Shown: piece by piece, positions 36,240 through 43,485 of the stretch
Layout: every line of letters begins with the position of its first letter
Position numbering within the stretch: position 1 is the first letter of the stretch
Origin: Candidatus Firestoneibacteriota bacterium
Lineage (GTDB): Bacteria > Oederibacteriota > Muellerivitia > Muellerivitales > Muellerivitaceae
Direction of reading: 5' to 3'
NCBI GenBank assembly: GCA_013286205.1
Contig: JABDGD010000010.1
Coordinates: 1,097 to 51,492 of the forward strand
DNA length: 50,396 nt
Position numbers and translations under genes: made by a program
Notes under the pieces: model-generated
The model's database searches: none
What the model saw: the letters and a program-made list of their open reading frames with translations, nothing else
Told to the model about the DNA's origin: nothing

Positions 36240-37618
36240 AAAAAATACCTCCATTCGTTTATTACTTATCGGCGGTTTTGGCTTTAGGCGCTTATATCTT
36301 TTTCTTTGAGCGCGGACCGGTCAAAACAGATAAAGACGCGGATAAAGACAAAAAGGCGAAAGTCTTCGCCAGTTATGTGGCTGATGACATTCAGCAGATC
36401 AAGATCGAAAATTTTTCAACCACCATCAACGCGTCTAAAGCTCCCATTGTTCTCGTCAAAGACAAAAACGACATTTGGCAAATTTCAGAGCCTCAGAAAT
36501 TTAAAGCGGACGAAAGCACAGTCCGAAACATGTTGTCGACCGCGGCTGACTTTAATCCGGAGTCGACTATTGAGAACGCGGCGAACCTGGCTGACTTTGG
36601 TTTGAACTCTCCTTCGGCCAGATGTTCTTTTGTCGCCAAGAGCGGAACCCCGTTTGTGGTGCTGGTGGGGGATAAGAACGTGACCGGCGCTTCGGTCTAT
36701 ATTAAGACACCCCTTAAGAATGATGTTTACATGGTTCCTTCCTACTCGGTTGATAGTTTGCGTAAATCGGTCAATGACTACCGGGATAAAACCTTCTTTA
36801 AAACCGACGGCGTGTTAGCTCAAAAGATCCGCGTGGTTCATGGCGGTAAAACCTTCGTCTTTGAAAAAGACAAGAATAATGCCTGGATTATCGCTGAACC
36901 GGTTAAGGCCGCCGCGGATGAACAAAGAATCAAGGATCTTTTAAATTCGATTACCAATCTGCGGGTTGTCGATTTTGAAAACGATCATCCGTCTAATTTG
37001 GCCGTCTATGGATTATCGAAACCCAGCGCTTCTATCGAGGTTTGGTCTACAGACGGAAAAGAAGATCACGTCATCGAGCTGGGACGTAAAAAATTAAAAG
37101 CCAACCAATATTTCGCCAAGTCGGGTGATTTGCCCTTCGTTTACACCGTTAACGATTATTTTGACAAGACGCTGGATATCGACCCGGCTAACTACCGCGA
37201 CAAGAGCATGATGAAGTTTGATGCCGCTCAGGCGAAGTCCATCACGCTCAAGCATGATGGCAAGGTTTATGTTTATCAGAAGGACGACAAGGGACAGTGG
37301 ACGGCCGAGGGCCGCGCTAAGGCCAATGAAGAGGCCACCTTTATGGTGAACACGCTGTCGAATACAACCATCACGGGTTTTGGATCTAAAAAAGACACTA
37401 CGGGACTTAAGACGCCCAATTACTCCATCGAAGTGCTGCTGGCTTCCGGCAACAAGCGCTATTACCACTTCGGTAATACCCAGAAGGGGAATGTGTTCCT
37501 GGCGTCGGATCAAAACAATGATGTCTATTTGGTGCCGTCTAATATCCTTTCTCAATTAGACGTTTATTACACTCAAATGTTGACGCCGGTCTCCGTGTCC
37601 TCGCCCGCGGCAAAATGA
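36236..37618 (+). CDS. DUF4340 domain protein
   Basis: A 460-residue protein with one N-terminal transmembrane helix (VYYLSAVLALGAYIFFFER) and a periplasmic part built of repeated DUF4340-type units. Each unit shows a strand like 'W.I..P...KAD...V..ML' (WQISEPQKFKADESTVRNML; WIIAEPVKAAADEQRIKDLL; WTAEGRAKANEEATF) and an RDKT/RDKS turn. DUF4340 genes commonly sit after gldG-like genes, as here. The role is unknown; the position suggests an accessory periplasmic subunit of the exporter. Confidence 0.88.
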   Translation: MKKIPPFVYYLSAVLALGAYIFFFERGPVKTDKDADKDKKAKVFASYVADDIQQIKIENFSTTINASKAPIVLVKDKNDIWQISEPQKFKADESTVRNMLSTAADFNPESTIENAANLADFGLNSPSARCSFVAKSGTPFVVLVGDKNVTGASVYIKTPLKNDVYMVPSYSVDSLRKSVNDYRDKTFFKTDGVLAQKIRVVHGGKTFVFEKDKNNAWIIAEPVKAAADEQRIKDLLNSITNLRVVDFENDHPSNLAVYGLSKPSASIEVWSTDGKEDHVIELGRKKLKANQYFAKSGDLPFVYTVNDYFDKTLDIDPANYRDKSMMKFDAAQAKSITLKHDGKVYVYQKDDKGQWTAEGRAKANEEATFMVNTLSNTTITGFGSKKDTTGLKTPNYSIEVLLASGNKRYYHFGNTQKGNVFLASDQNNDVYLVPSNILSQLDVYYTQMLTPVSVSSPAAK

Positions 37619-37688
37619 GCCTGCTGACTCTCCGTAACGAGATTAAAATCAGCACCATGCTTTCCGGTTTGGTGTTATAGTCCCCGTC

Positions 37689-38456
37689 ATGACCAACCAC
37701 GAAATCATCGACCGTCCCCGTTATTTAACTGATCACCTGACCGATTTACGCAAGGGTCTGGTTCGGTCTCTGGTCGTCGCGGTTCTGGGTGTGGTGGTGG
37801 CTTTTTGGAAGTCCAACCTTCTTTTCGATTTTCTTCTTCATCCCTTTAAAACCGTACTATCCAAATTTCCGGCTATCGGCAATCAGGTCCACGCACTTCA
37901 AACCTTAACCCCGGTTGAGGCTTTTATGATCAACATGAAGCTGGCGGCAATCGCCGGGGTTCTGTTGGCTTCTCCTTATATTCTGGCCGAAATTTGGAAA
38001 TTCGCCGCTCCCGCGTTAAAAGCCCATGAACGAAATGGGATATTGATGGTTTTTTGTTTGGGGCTGTTTTTCTTTTTGGGCGGCATCGCTTTCGCTTACT
38101 TTTTTGTGGTGCCGGTATCCCTTGAGTTTCTGATGAAATATAACCTGGATTTTGATTTTGTCCCGCAGTGGACGCTTCAGGGTTATTACGGTTTTGTGGT
38201 TAACTTCTTGCTGATATTCGGCTGCATTTTTGAGCTGCCGCTGGTGTTGGCGGCGTTGGTCGCCATTGGCATCGCGACGCCCGAGTTTTTAAGACAAAAA
38301 CGCAAACACGCCATTTTAGGAATATTTATTTTAGCTGCCTTCCTCGCGCCCAGCGCCGACCCGATCACTCAAACCATTGTGGCTGTTCCGTTAATGGTTC
38401 TATATGAAATCGGCATTTTGCTTTCTTACTTAACCGTAAAGAGTAAGAACTCATAA
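37689..38456 (+). CDS. tatC: Sec-independent translocase TatC
   Basis: A 255-residue, six-helix core subunit of the Tat pathway, exporting folded proteins with twin-arginine signals. The start shows the family's YLTDHLTDLRKGLVRSL segment with the conserved glutamate replaced by Asp-type polarity, then helices at about 27-46, 78-100, 118-145, 160-185, 198-215 and 220-245, and the FELPLVLAAL motif. tatA/tatB are not adjacent. It has its own start 70 bases after the DUF4340 gene. Confidence 0.94.
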   Translation: MTNHEIIDRPRYLTDHLTDLRKGLVRSLVVAVLGVVVAFWKSNLLFDFLLHPFKTVLSKFPAIGNQVHALQTLTPVEAFMINMKLAAIAGVLLASPYILAEIWKFAAPALKAHERNGILMVFCLGLFFFLGGIAFAYFFVVPVSLEFLMKYNLDFDFVPQWTLQGYYGFVVNFLLIFGCIFELPLVLAALVAIGIATPEFLRQKRKHAILGIFILAAFLAPSADPITQTIVAVPLMVLYEIGILLSYLTVKSKNS

Positions 38457-38465
38457 AGTCTTTTA

Positions 38466-38554
38466 ACCACAGAGTTCACAGAGTACACGGAGTAATTCAT
38501 TGGAATTCCCTCAAATCATTGCCGTAACTCCGTGTACTCTGTGAACTCTGTGGT
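38466..38554. repeat. 28-bp perfect inverted repeat (dispersed intergenic repeat)
   Basis: The 28-bp arm at 38466-38493 (begins ACCACAGAGTTCACAGAG) is the exact reverse complement of 38527-38554, with a 33-base loop. A related copy lies at 40658-40685, and a partial copy, ACCACGGAGT, at 40601-40610. The motif is internally repetitive (ACAGAGT units). It is a dispersed noncoding repeat that could fold as a strong hairpin between tatC and transaldolase. The remainder to 38672 holds the transaldolase ribosome site (CCGGAGG). Confidence 0.85.
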
Positions 38555-38672
38555 GAAATAGATTTTTGCGAGAGATTCAATGTTTTTGGTGCTGCGTTGA
38601 CATTTATGGGCCCCAACCCCATAATTTCTTACAGATAAGCATGGATGGGAAGTTATCCCCCGGAGGCATTGA

Positions 38673-39329
38673 ATGAAATTTTTTCTCGACACAGCCAGCA
38701 TTAGCGAAATTAAAGAAGGCGTGGCTTTAGGAATCATCGACGGTGTTACGACTAACCCTTCTCTGGTGGCCAAAGAAGGCGTCAGCTTTCATGAAAGATT
38801 AAAAGAAATCTGCGCTGTGGTGAATGGCTCAGTTTCAGCCGAAGTGACCGCGCTGGATTTTGACGCGATGATCAAAGAAGGCCATGTTTTGGCCAAGCTT
38901 CACCCCAATATCACGGTGAAGGTTCCCCTCATTCCTGAAGGCATTAAAACCTGCAAAGCGTTAAGCTCTGAAGGCATTAAAGTAAACGTGACGCTTTGCT
39001 TCTCGGCGTCTCAGGCGCTGATCGCCGCCAAAGCGGGCGCTACCTATATCAGCCCGTTTGTGGGCCGGTTGGATGACATTTCCCAGGATGGTATGCAGTT
39101 GGTGAAAGACATTCTGCAGGTTTACAAAAACTACGATTTCAAGACTCAGGTTTTGGCCGCCTCTTTGCGCCACCCGCAGCATGTGGTTCAGGCCGCTTTG
39201 GCCGGGGCCCATGTGGGAACCATGCCTTTCTCAGTCATTAAACAGCTCTTTCAGCATCCCCTGACCGACATTGGTTTAAAGAAGTTTTTAGCGGACTGGG
39301 ACAAGGTGAAGGATCAAGTTTCTAAGTAA
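38673..39329 (+). CDS. tal: Transaldolase (small, TalC/FSA-type)
   Basis: A 218-residue aldolase of the short transaldolase/fructose-6-phosphate aldolase group, acting in the non-oxidative pentose phosphate pathway. Hallmarks are [29 protein letters not shown], the Schiff-base lysine K83 in [12 protein letters not shown], and [12 protein letters not shown]. Length matches the family. CCGGAGG precedes the ATG, and a terminator follows. Confidence 0.95.
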   Translation: MKFFLDTASISEIKEGVALGIIDGVTTNPSLVAKEGVSFHERLKEICAVVNGSVSAEVTALDFDAMIKEGHVLAKLHPNITVKVPLIPEGIKTCKALSSEGIKVNVTLCFSASQALIAAKAGATYISPFVGRLDDISQDGMQLVKDILQVYKNYDFKTQVLAASLRHPQHVVQAALAGAHVGTMPFSVIKQLFQHPLTDIGLKKFLADWDKVKDQVSK

Positions 39330-39344
39330 AACGGCAATTTGTTT

Positions 39345-39376
39345 AAAGGGGATGGTGAAAACCATCCCCTTTTTTA
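39345..39376 (+). terminator. Rho-independent terminator after transaldolase
   Basis: AAAGGGGATGGT pairs with ACCATCCCCTTT around a GAAA tetraloop and runs into TTTTATTTT. It is a textbook terminator 15 bases after the stop. Confidence 0.92.
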
Positions 39377-39400
39377 TTTTCAGATATTTCTCAGGTTGAA

Positions 39401-40594
39401 ATGATTAAACACTATTTTTTAATCTTGATTCTCCTCGGTTCGGCTGGCTGCGTACCGGTGAGATCTTATGTCTCCAGTAAAACATTCGAGACGAGGACGA
39501 GCGGTAACACGCCCCCGCCGTTTCACGCGGAAGCGTTATCCCGCACTATTCGGGTGGCCATCGCGGTTCGGCATCTATCGGTAAAAATATTGGTGCCGGC
39601 GCCATTTGAACTGGATGGAATCGGCGTGTTGAATTCCCGGACGATTCAAAAGGGCTCTGAAAAATTATTGTCGTTTAATTTGACGGTCCAGGATTTGCAA
39701 AAACCCGAGGCAATGATCAAGCCTGTGGGCGCGGGTGAAGTGGAAGTGGACGGTAATCGTTACAAGGGCTTTATTAGGCTGATCACTGAAAACAACGGAT
39801 GCTTAACCGTGGTAAATGAACTGCCGCTGGAAGATTATGTGATGGGCGTTTTGGCTGGAGAAATACCGGGAAGCTGGCCGATTGAGGCGCTTAAAGCCCA
39901 GGCGATCGCGGCCCGAACCTTCGCGGTCTATAAACAGTCCGAAGCCAAACGAAAAGCCCAGCCCTATGACCTGGAAAGCACCGCCTCTTCCCAAATGTAT
40001 ATCGGCTCCCGGCTGGTGAACCAGAACATTCAACAGGCGGTTTGGTCAACCCAGGGTGAAATTTTAACTTATAAAGACCAGCCCATCATGGCGGTTTTTC
40101 ACTCCAACTGCGGCGGGGAAACGACCGGCGCGGCGGAGGTTTGGGGGCATGACCAGCCTTACTTAAGGCCTATTGACTGTTCGTTTGGAAACCACGGTCC
40201 GCATTATCAATGGAAAGAAGAGGTGGGCATTTCTGAAGTGACGCGTAAACTGCGGTTAGCCAAAATTTCCATTTACGATATTGTTCAAATTTCAGACGTG
40301 GACCGCGACGAGAATCACCGGGTGAAAAAATTGGTTTTAATGGATGGCGACGGAACTAAAAAGACCATTAAGGGCGCGGCCTTTAGAATGGCGCTGGGGC
40401 CGGATGTGATTCGCAGCACCCGGTTCGAAGTGAAACTGGACGGCGATAAAATGCTTTTTGGCGGTTTAGGCTGGGGGCACGGGGTGGGTCTCTGCCAGGA
40501 AGGCGCCTGCGGTATGGCCAAGGCCGGCTATGGCGCCTTTGATATTCTCAGACACTATTATTACGGCGTCATTTTGGACAAAATGAAGGAATAA
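39401..40594 (+). CDS. SpoIID/LytB-domain lipoprotein
   Basis: A 397-residue probable lipoprotein: residues 1-17 form a signal peptide ending in a lipobox-like LGSAGC. The SpoIID domain covers about 90-390, with LPLEDYVMGVLAGEIPGSWP, IEALKAQAIAARTFAVY, SNCGGETTGAAEVWG and the final GWGHGVGLCQEGA. In spore formers SpoIID is a lytic transglycosylase cleaving glycan strands; in Gram-negatives the domain probably remodels peptidoglycan. No sporulation genes are nearby, so a general cell-wall role is more likely. Confidence 0.88.
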   Translation: MIKHYFLILILLGSAGCVPVRSYVSSKTFETRTSGNTPPPFHAEALSRTIRVAIAVRHLSVKILVPAPFELDGIGVLNSRTIQKGSEKLLSFNLTVQDLQKPEAMIKPVGAGEVEVDGNRYKGFIRLITENNGCLTVVNELPLEDYVMGVLAGEIPGSWPIEALKAQAIAARTFAVYKQSEAKRKAQPYDLESTASSQMYIGSRLVNQNIQQAVWSTQGEILTYKDQPIMAVFHSNCGGETTGAAEVWGHDQPYLRPIDCSFGNHGPHYQWKEEVGISEVTRKLRLAKISIYDIVQISDVDRDENHRVKKLVLMDGDGTKKTIKGAAFRMALGPDVIRSTRFEVKLDGDKMLFGGLGWGHGVGLCQEGACGMAKAGYGAFDILRHYYYGVILDKMKE

Positions 40595-40657
40595 TCATTA
40601 ACCACGGAGTAAGGCTTTAAATATTTTTGAAGTTGTTTTGCTAAGAGTTTTTGATTT

Positions 40658-40685
40658 ACTCGGTGAACTCTGTGTACTCCGTGGT
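40658..40685. repeat. Second copy of dispersed 28-bp repeat
   Basis: This block (begins ACTCGGTGAACTCTGTGTA) is a diverged copy of the 38527-38554 arm. ACCACGGAGT at 40601-40610 is the inverted partner of its end, so this intergenic region can also form a hairpin. It lies between the SpoIID-like gene and queA. Confidence 0.7.
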
Positions 40686-40720
40686 GAAAAAATATGTCTT
40701 CAGTTTTAGAATGGATCTGA

Positions 40721-41758
40721 ATGAAATTAGACCTTTTTGATTATCATTTGCCGGCGGAGTCGATAGCCCAGAAGCCTTTGGCGAAACGGGATGGCGCCCG
40801 CATGCTGGTCTTGGACCGTAAAACGGGCCGGGTAGAGCATAGCCACGTCCGTGATCTGGCCAAATGGCTTTTGCCGAATGACCTCATGGTGGTCAATCAA
40901 ACCAAAGTCATTCCCGCCAGGCTTTACGCGGTTAAAGCCGAAACCGGCGCCCGGCTTGAGGTGTTTTTGCTGAGGCCCGCGTTAAATGAGGCCCCGAACG
41001 AGTGGGAAGTATTAATTCATCCCGCCAAACGCATCAAAGGCGTATCGATTCTGAAATTGGAACCCAAGGGCGAAGTCGCGGTTTTGGAAGCTCTAGCCGA
41101 CGGCCACTTTTTGGTACGGTTTAACAAGACCGGCAGCTTTAAAAAGTTCTTAAACCAATACGGCCATATTCCTTTGCCGCCCTATATCAAACGCAAAGAC
41201 GATCTGGCTGACCGCGAGAGATATCAAACAGTTTTTGCCAAAAAAGACGGCTCCGTTGCGGCGCCTACGGCAGGGCTGCACTTTACACCCGCTCTGTTGG
41301 CCGACTTGAAAAAGCACGGGATTAAACAGGCCTCGGCGGTTTTACATGTGGGCCTGGGAACTTTTTTACCGGTGGACACGGACGAAGTGGAAGACCACGT
41401 CATGCATCCCGAAAGATTAGAAGTCTCACCCGCTTTGGCCCGGTCTATCCAAAGCACTAAAGCCCATCACGGGCGTGTGGTAGCCATTGGGACAACGGTG
41501 GTACGGGCTTTAGAATCGGCCGCGCAGGAAACGGGAGTAGTGAAACCCAGTTCTTTTGAAACCCGCATCTTTATTACACCGGGTTATCAATTTAAAGCCG
41601 TGGATGTTCTCTTTACCAACTTTCACCAGCCCAAATCCACCTTGCTCATGCTGGTCAGCGCCTTCGCCGGCCGAGACCGCATCATCGCCGCCTACCAAGA
41701 AGCGATTAAAGAAGGCTACCGCTTTTTGTCATACGGCGACGCGATGCTGATTCTCTAA
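40721..41758 (+). CDS. queA: S-adenosylmethionine:tRNA ribosyltransferase-isomerase QueA
   Basis: A 345-residue enzyme that adds the ribosyl part of SAM to 7-aminomethyl-7-deazaguanine in tRNA, giving epoxyqueuosine. Hallmarks are FDYHLPAESIAQKPLAKRD, DLMVVNQTKVIPARLY, YQTVFAKKDGSVAAPTAGLHF, VLHVGLGTFLPV and NFHQPKSTLLMLVSAFAG. Length is normal and all blocks are intact. Confidence 0.96.
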   Translation: MKLDLFDYHLPAESIAQKPLAKRDGARMLVLDRKTGRVEHSHVRDLAKWLLPNDLMVVNQTKVIPARLYAVKAETGARLEVFLLRPALNEAPNEWEVLIHPAKRIKGVSILKLEPKGEVAVLEALADGHFLVRFNKTGSFKKFLNQYGHIPLPPYIKRKDDLADRERYQTVFAKKDGSVAAPTAGLHFTPALLADLKKHGIKQASAVLHVGLGTFLPVDTDEVEDHVMHPERLEVSPALARSIQSTKAHHGRVVAIGTTVVRALESAAQETGVVKPSSFETRIFITPGYQFKAVDVLFTNFHQPKSTLLMLVSAFAGRDRIIAAYQEAIKEGYRFLSYGDAMLIL

Positions 41759-41794
41759 CGCTTAAACCTCGATAAATTCACCTGTAGCGTCCAT

Positions 41795-41962
41795 CTCCCA
41801 AAACAGCCTGTCCCCGCAGCCCAAAGGGCGCAGGGGGCGGCGACGCTATGTTGATTTTGTAGCAAAAGTCCAAGTTGAATTTGTGCGGATGAGTCTCCCA
41901 AAACGGCCTGTCCCACGGAGCCTTGGCGTAGTGGGGCGGCGACGCCATTTTGATTTTGCAGC
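41795..41962. repeat. Two diverged ~68-bp direct repeats
   Basis: Copy 1 (41795-41863) and copy 2 (41895-41962) share CTCCCAAAAC[A/G]GCCTGTCC, a GGGGCGGCGACGC core and TTGATTTTG[T/C]AGC. Each unit can form a GC-rich hairpin in the middle. They lie in the 269-base gap between queA and the ParB-like gene, where I see no coding sequence. Function unknown. Confidence 0.65.
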
Positions 41963-41970
41963 CGATGCCT

Positions 41971-42005
41971 TTAATTCATAATTCAAAATTCATAATTCAT
42001 AATTC
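41971..42005. repeat. Short AT-rich tandem repeat
   Basis: Repeats of CATAATTC/AAAATT-type units run in series just before the 3' end of the ParB-like gene. The block resembles short intergenic tandem repeats common in many genomes and could be length-variable. Confidence 0.7.
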
Positions 42006-42027
42006 GCCCATGGGTTTCCCGGCGCGC

Positions 42028-43257
42028 TCACCCTCGAACCAAAGCGATCACTAACGTGAATAATGTGCCCAACGCATGCAACGGATGAAACCCATGGGCG
42101 TAACTCTCCCACGCCACATAAGCGCAGACCGCTAAAAAGGCGAGTCCCAATAGTGTTCGAGTCACCCGGTAAATCGTGGGGCCTAACGCCTTTAAACCTG
42201 ATTGGAGCGATTCTTTAAAAACCTTCCAGATCATCTTTGAGGCGTGTAAGAGCAGTTTGCCGCCGTGTTTAACTACCCAGGCTAAAGCCCTCAATACATA
42301 GTGACCCGCCAACAGTAGAACCTCGAACAGGTTGGGTCTTTCACCCTTTTTAATCTTGGCCTTAATCCGGCTGATGACGGATATACCAACCGCCGCGCCC
42401 CAGGCTAAAGACTCTGTTTCGGACATGGGGGTATCCGGTGAGGTCTGCTGGGGTTTTACCGGCCCAACGGTTTTGGCGCTTTTAGGGGATTCGGCGGCAG
42501 CCGGGGCGGCATTGGATTCGGATGGTGCCTCCGTCACCCTGGCTTTAGGCGTCTTAGGCGCTTTCGGAGCGGCTTGATGGTTAAAGGTATCGACGGGATT
42601 ACCGGCCTTAACCCATTCAACCAGTTTCTTGGCCTGGCCTTCGGTGAGTTGCCGGTCCAAAAGTACGGGCAGGACCTTTTCGGCCAGTTGGGGGTCCTCC
42701 AGACCGGCCAGGGCCATCACCGACCTTTCGGAAACCGTGTTTTCGGGTCCTAACTTTATAACTTGCTTATAAATCAGGTCCCGGGATTCGGGGGTAAGGG
42801 TTTTGGCTACCTTGAGGGCATAGTTGATGCGGGCCTGGGTGAAGCCCAGCTGGTCCGCCATTTGCTGTTGGGTAGGGTTAGCGGCGCTTTCCGAAAGTCT
42901 TTCGACCGCCAAGACCCAGTCCAGCCAGTGCATCTCGGTGCTCTGGTTATCCAGTAATCCGGCTAGTTCGGCCTGTTCGGGGCTAAGGTCCAAAACCAGG
43001 CAATCAAGAGAAGATAGACCAGCTTTCAGGCTCCCGGCATGGCGGATGTGGCCGCCGATTAACTCGTAATCGTGGTCAGGGGTTTGGATCTTTTCGGTTT
43101 CGGTAAGGGGGCGCACCTTGGCAGGGGTCTGCTGGCCGATTTGCTTTAAGGAGGCTGCCATGGCCTCCACCTTATCGGGGGGTAAGAAATGCCGGGGTTG
43201 TTTAGGGTTGGGCCGAATGCGAGTCGTAGGTATTTTGAGCAGTAAGGCGTCGGGCAT
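42028..43257 (-). CDS. ParB-like protein with C-terminal membrane helices
   Basis: A 409-residue protein. The start at ATG 43257 follows AAGGAG. Residues 5-100 are a ParB/Sulfiredoxin-type domain (IPTTRIRPNPKQPRHF; LIGGHIRHAG at 66-75, the CTP-binding box equivalent of GERRxRA with unusual residues). Residues about 110-160 form a KorB/ParB-like HTH (TQQQMADQLGFTQARINYAL). A Pro/Ala-rich linker (about 225-280) follows. The last 130 residues contain basic amphipathic stretches and two hydrophobic helices (LLGLAFLAVCAYVAW; ALGTLFTLVIALV). Chromosomal ParB normally ends in a soluble dimer domain and neighbours parA; neither is seen. Membrane anchoring is inferred. Confidence 0.78.
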   Translation of the reverse strand: MPDALLLKIPTTRIRPNPKQPRHFLPPDKVEAMAASLKQIGQQTPAKVRPLTETEKIQTPDHDYELIGGHIRHAGSLKAGLSSLDCLVLDLSPEQAELAGLLDNQSTEMHWLDWVLAVERLSESAANPTQQQMADQLGFTQARINYALKVAKTLTPESRDLIYKQVIKLGPENTVSERSVMALAGLEDPQLAEKVLPVLLDRQLTEGQAKKLVEWVKAGNPVDTFNHQAAPKAPKTPKARVTEAPSESNAAPAAAESPKSAKTVGPVKPQQTSPDTPMSETESLAWGAAVGISVISRIKAKIKKGERPNLFEVLLLAGHYVLRALAWVVKHGGKLLLHASKMIWKVFKESLQSGLKALGPTIYRVTRTLLGLAFLAVCAYVAWESYAHGFHPLHALGTLFTLVIALVRG

Positions 43258-43302
43258 GAAGGCTCCTTTAATATGGGCTTTTTGCCAGTATTTTTAATAA
43301 AA

Positions 43303-43314
43303 ACCGAATTCGGT
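43303..43314. promoter_or_regulatory. Palindrome ACCGAATTCGGT in divergent promoter region
   Basis: A perfect 12-bp palindrome lies 46 bases upstream of the ParB-like start and about 170 bases before the giant gene. It could be an operator shared by the divergent genes, perhaps bound by the ParB-like protein itself. The rest of 43258-43485 is A/T-rich with no gene I can support. Confidence 0.3.
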
Positions 43315-43485
43315 CAAGCCGTTTTTTAAAGAAATTTTCAGTTATTTAACAAAGCTATTTTTTGTCACTAATTTAAATGTTTTCTGTTCGGGTTTGAGAG
43401 TTGGAATGCTATATTTTTCAAGCCTAATACCTATCGACACTCCCCTATGAGTCCAATTGTTCCATTATGAGTCGAAAAGGTATTT

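Noticed and set aside
39401..40594. Sporulation function for the SpoIID-like gene
   Set aside because: No other sporulation genes lie nearby, and the organism looks Gram-negative. SpoIID domains are widespread in non-spore-formers.
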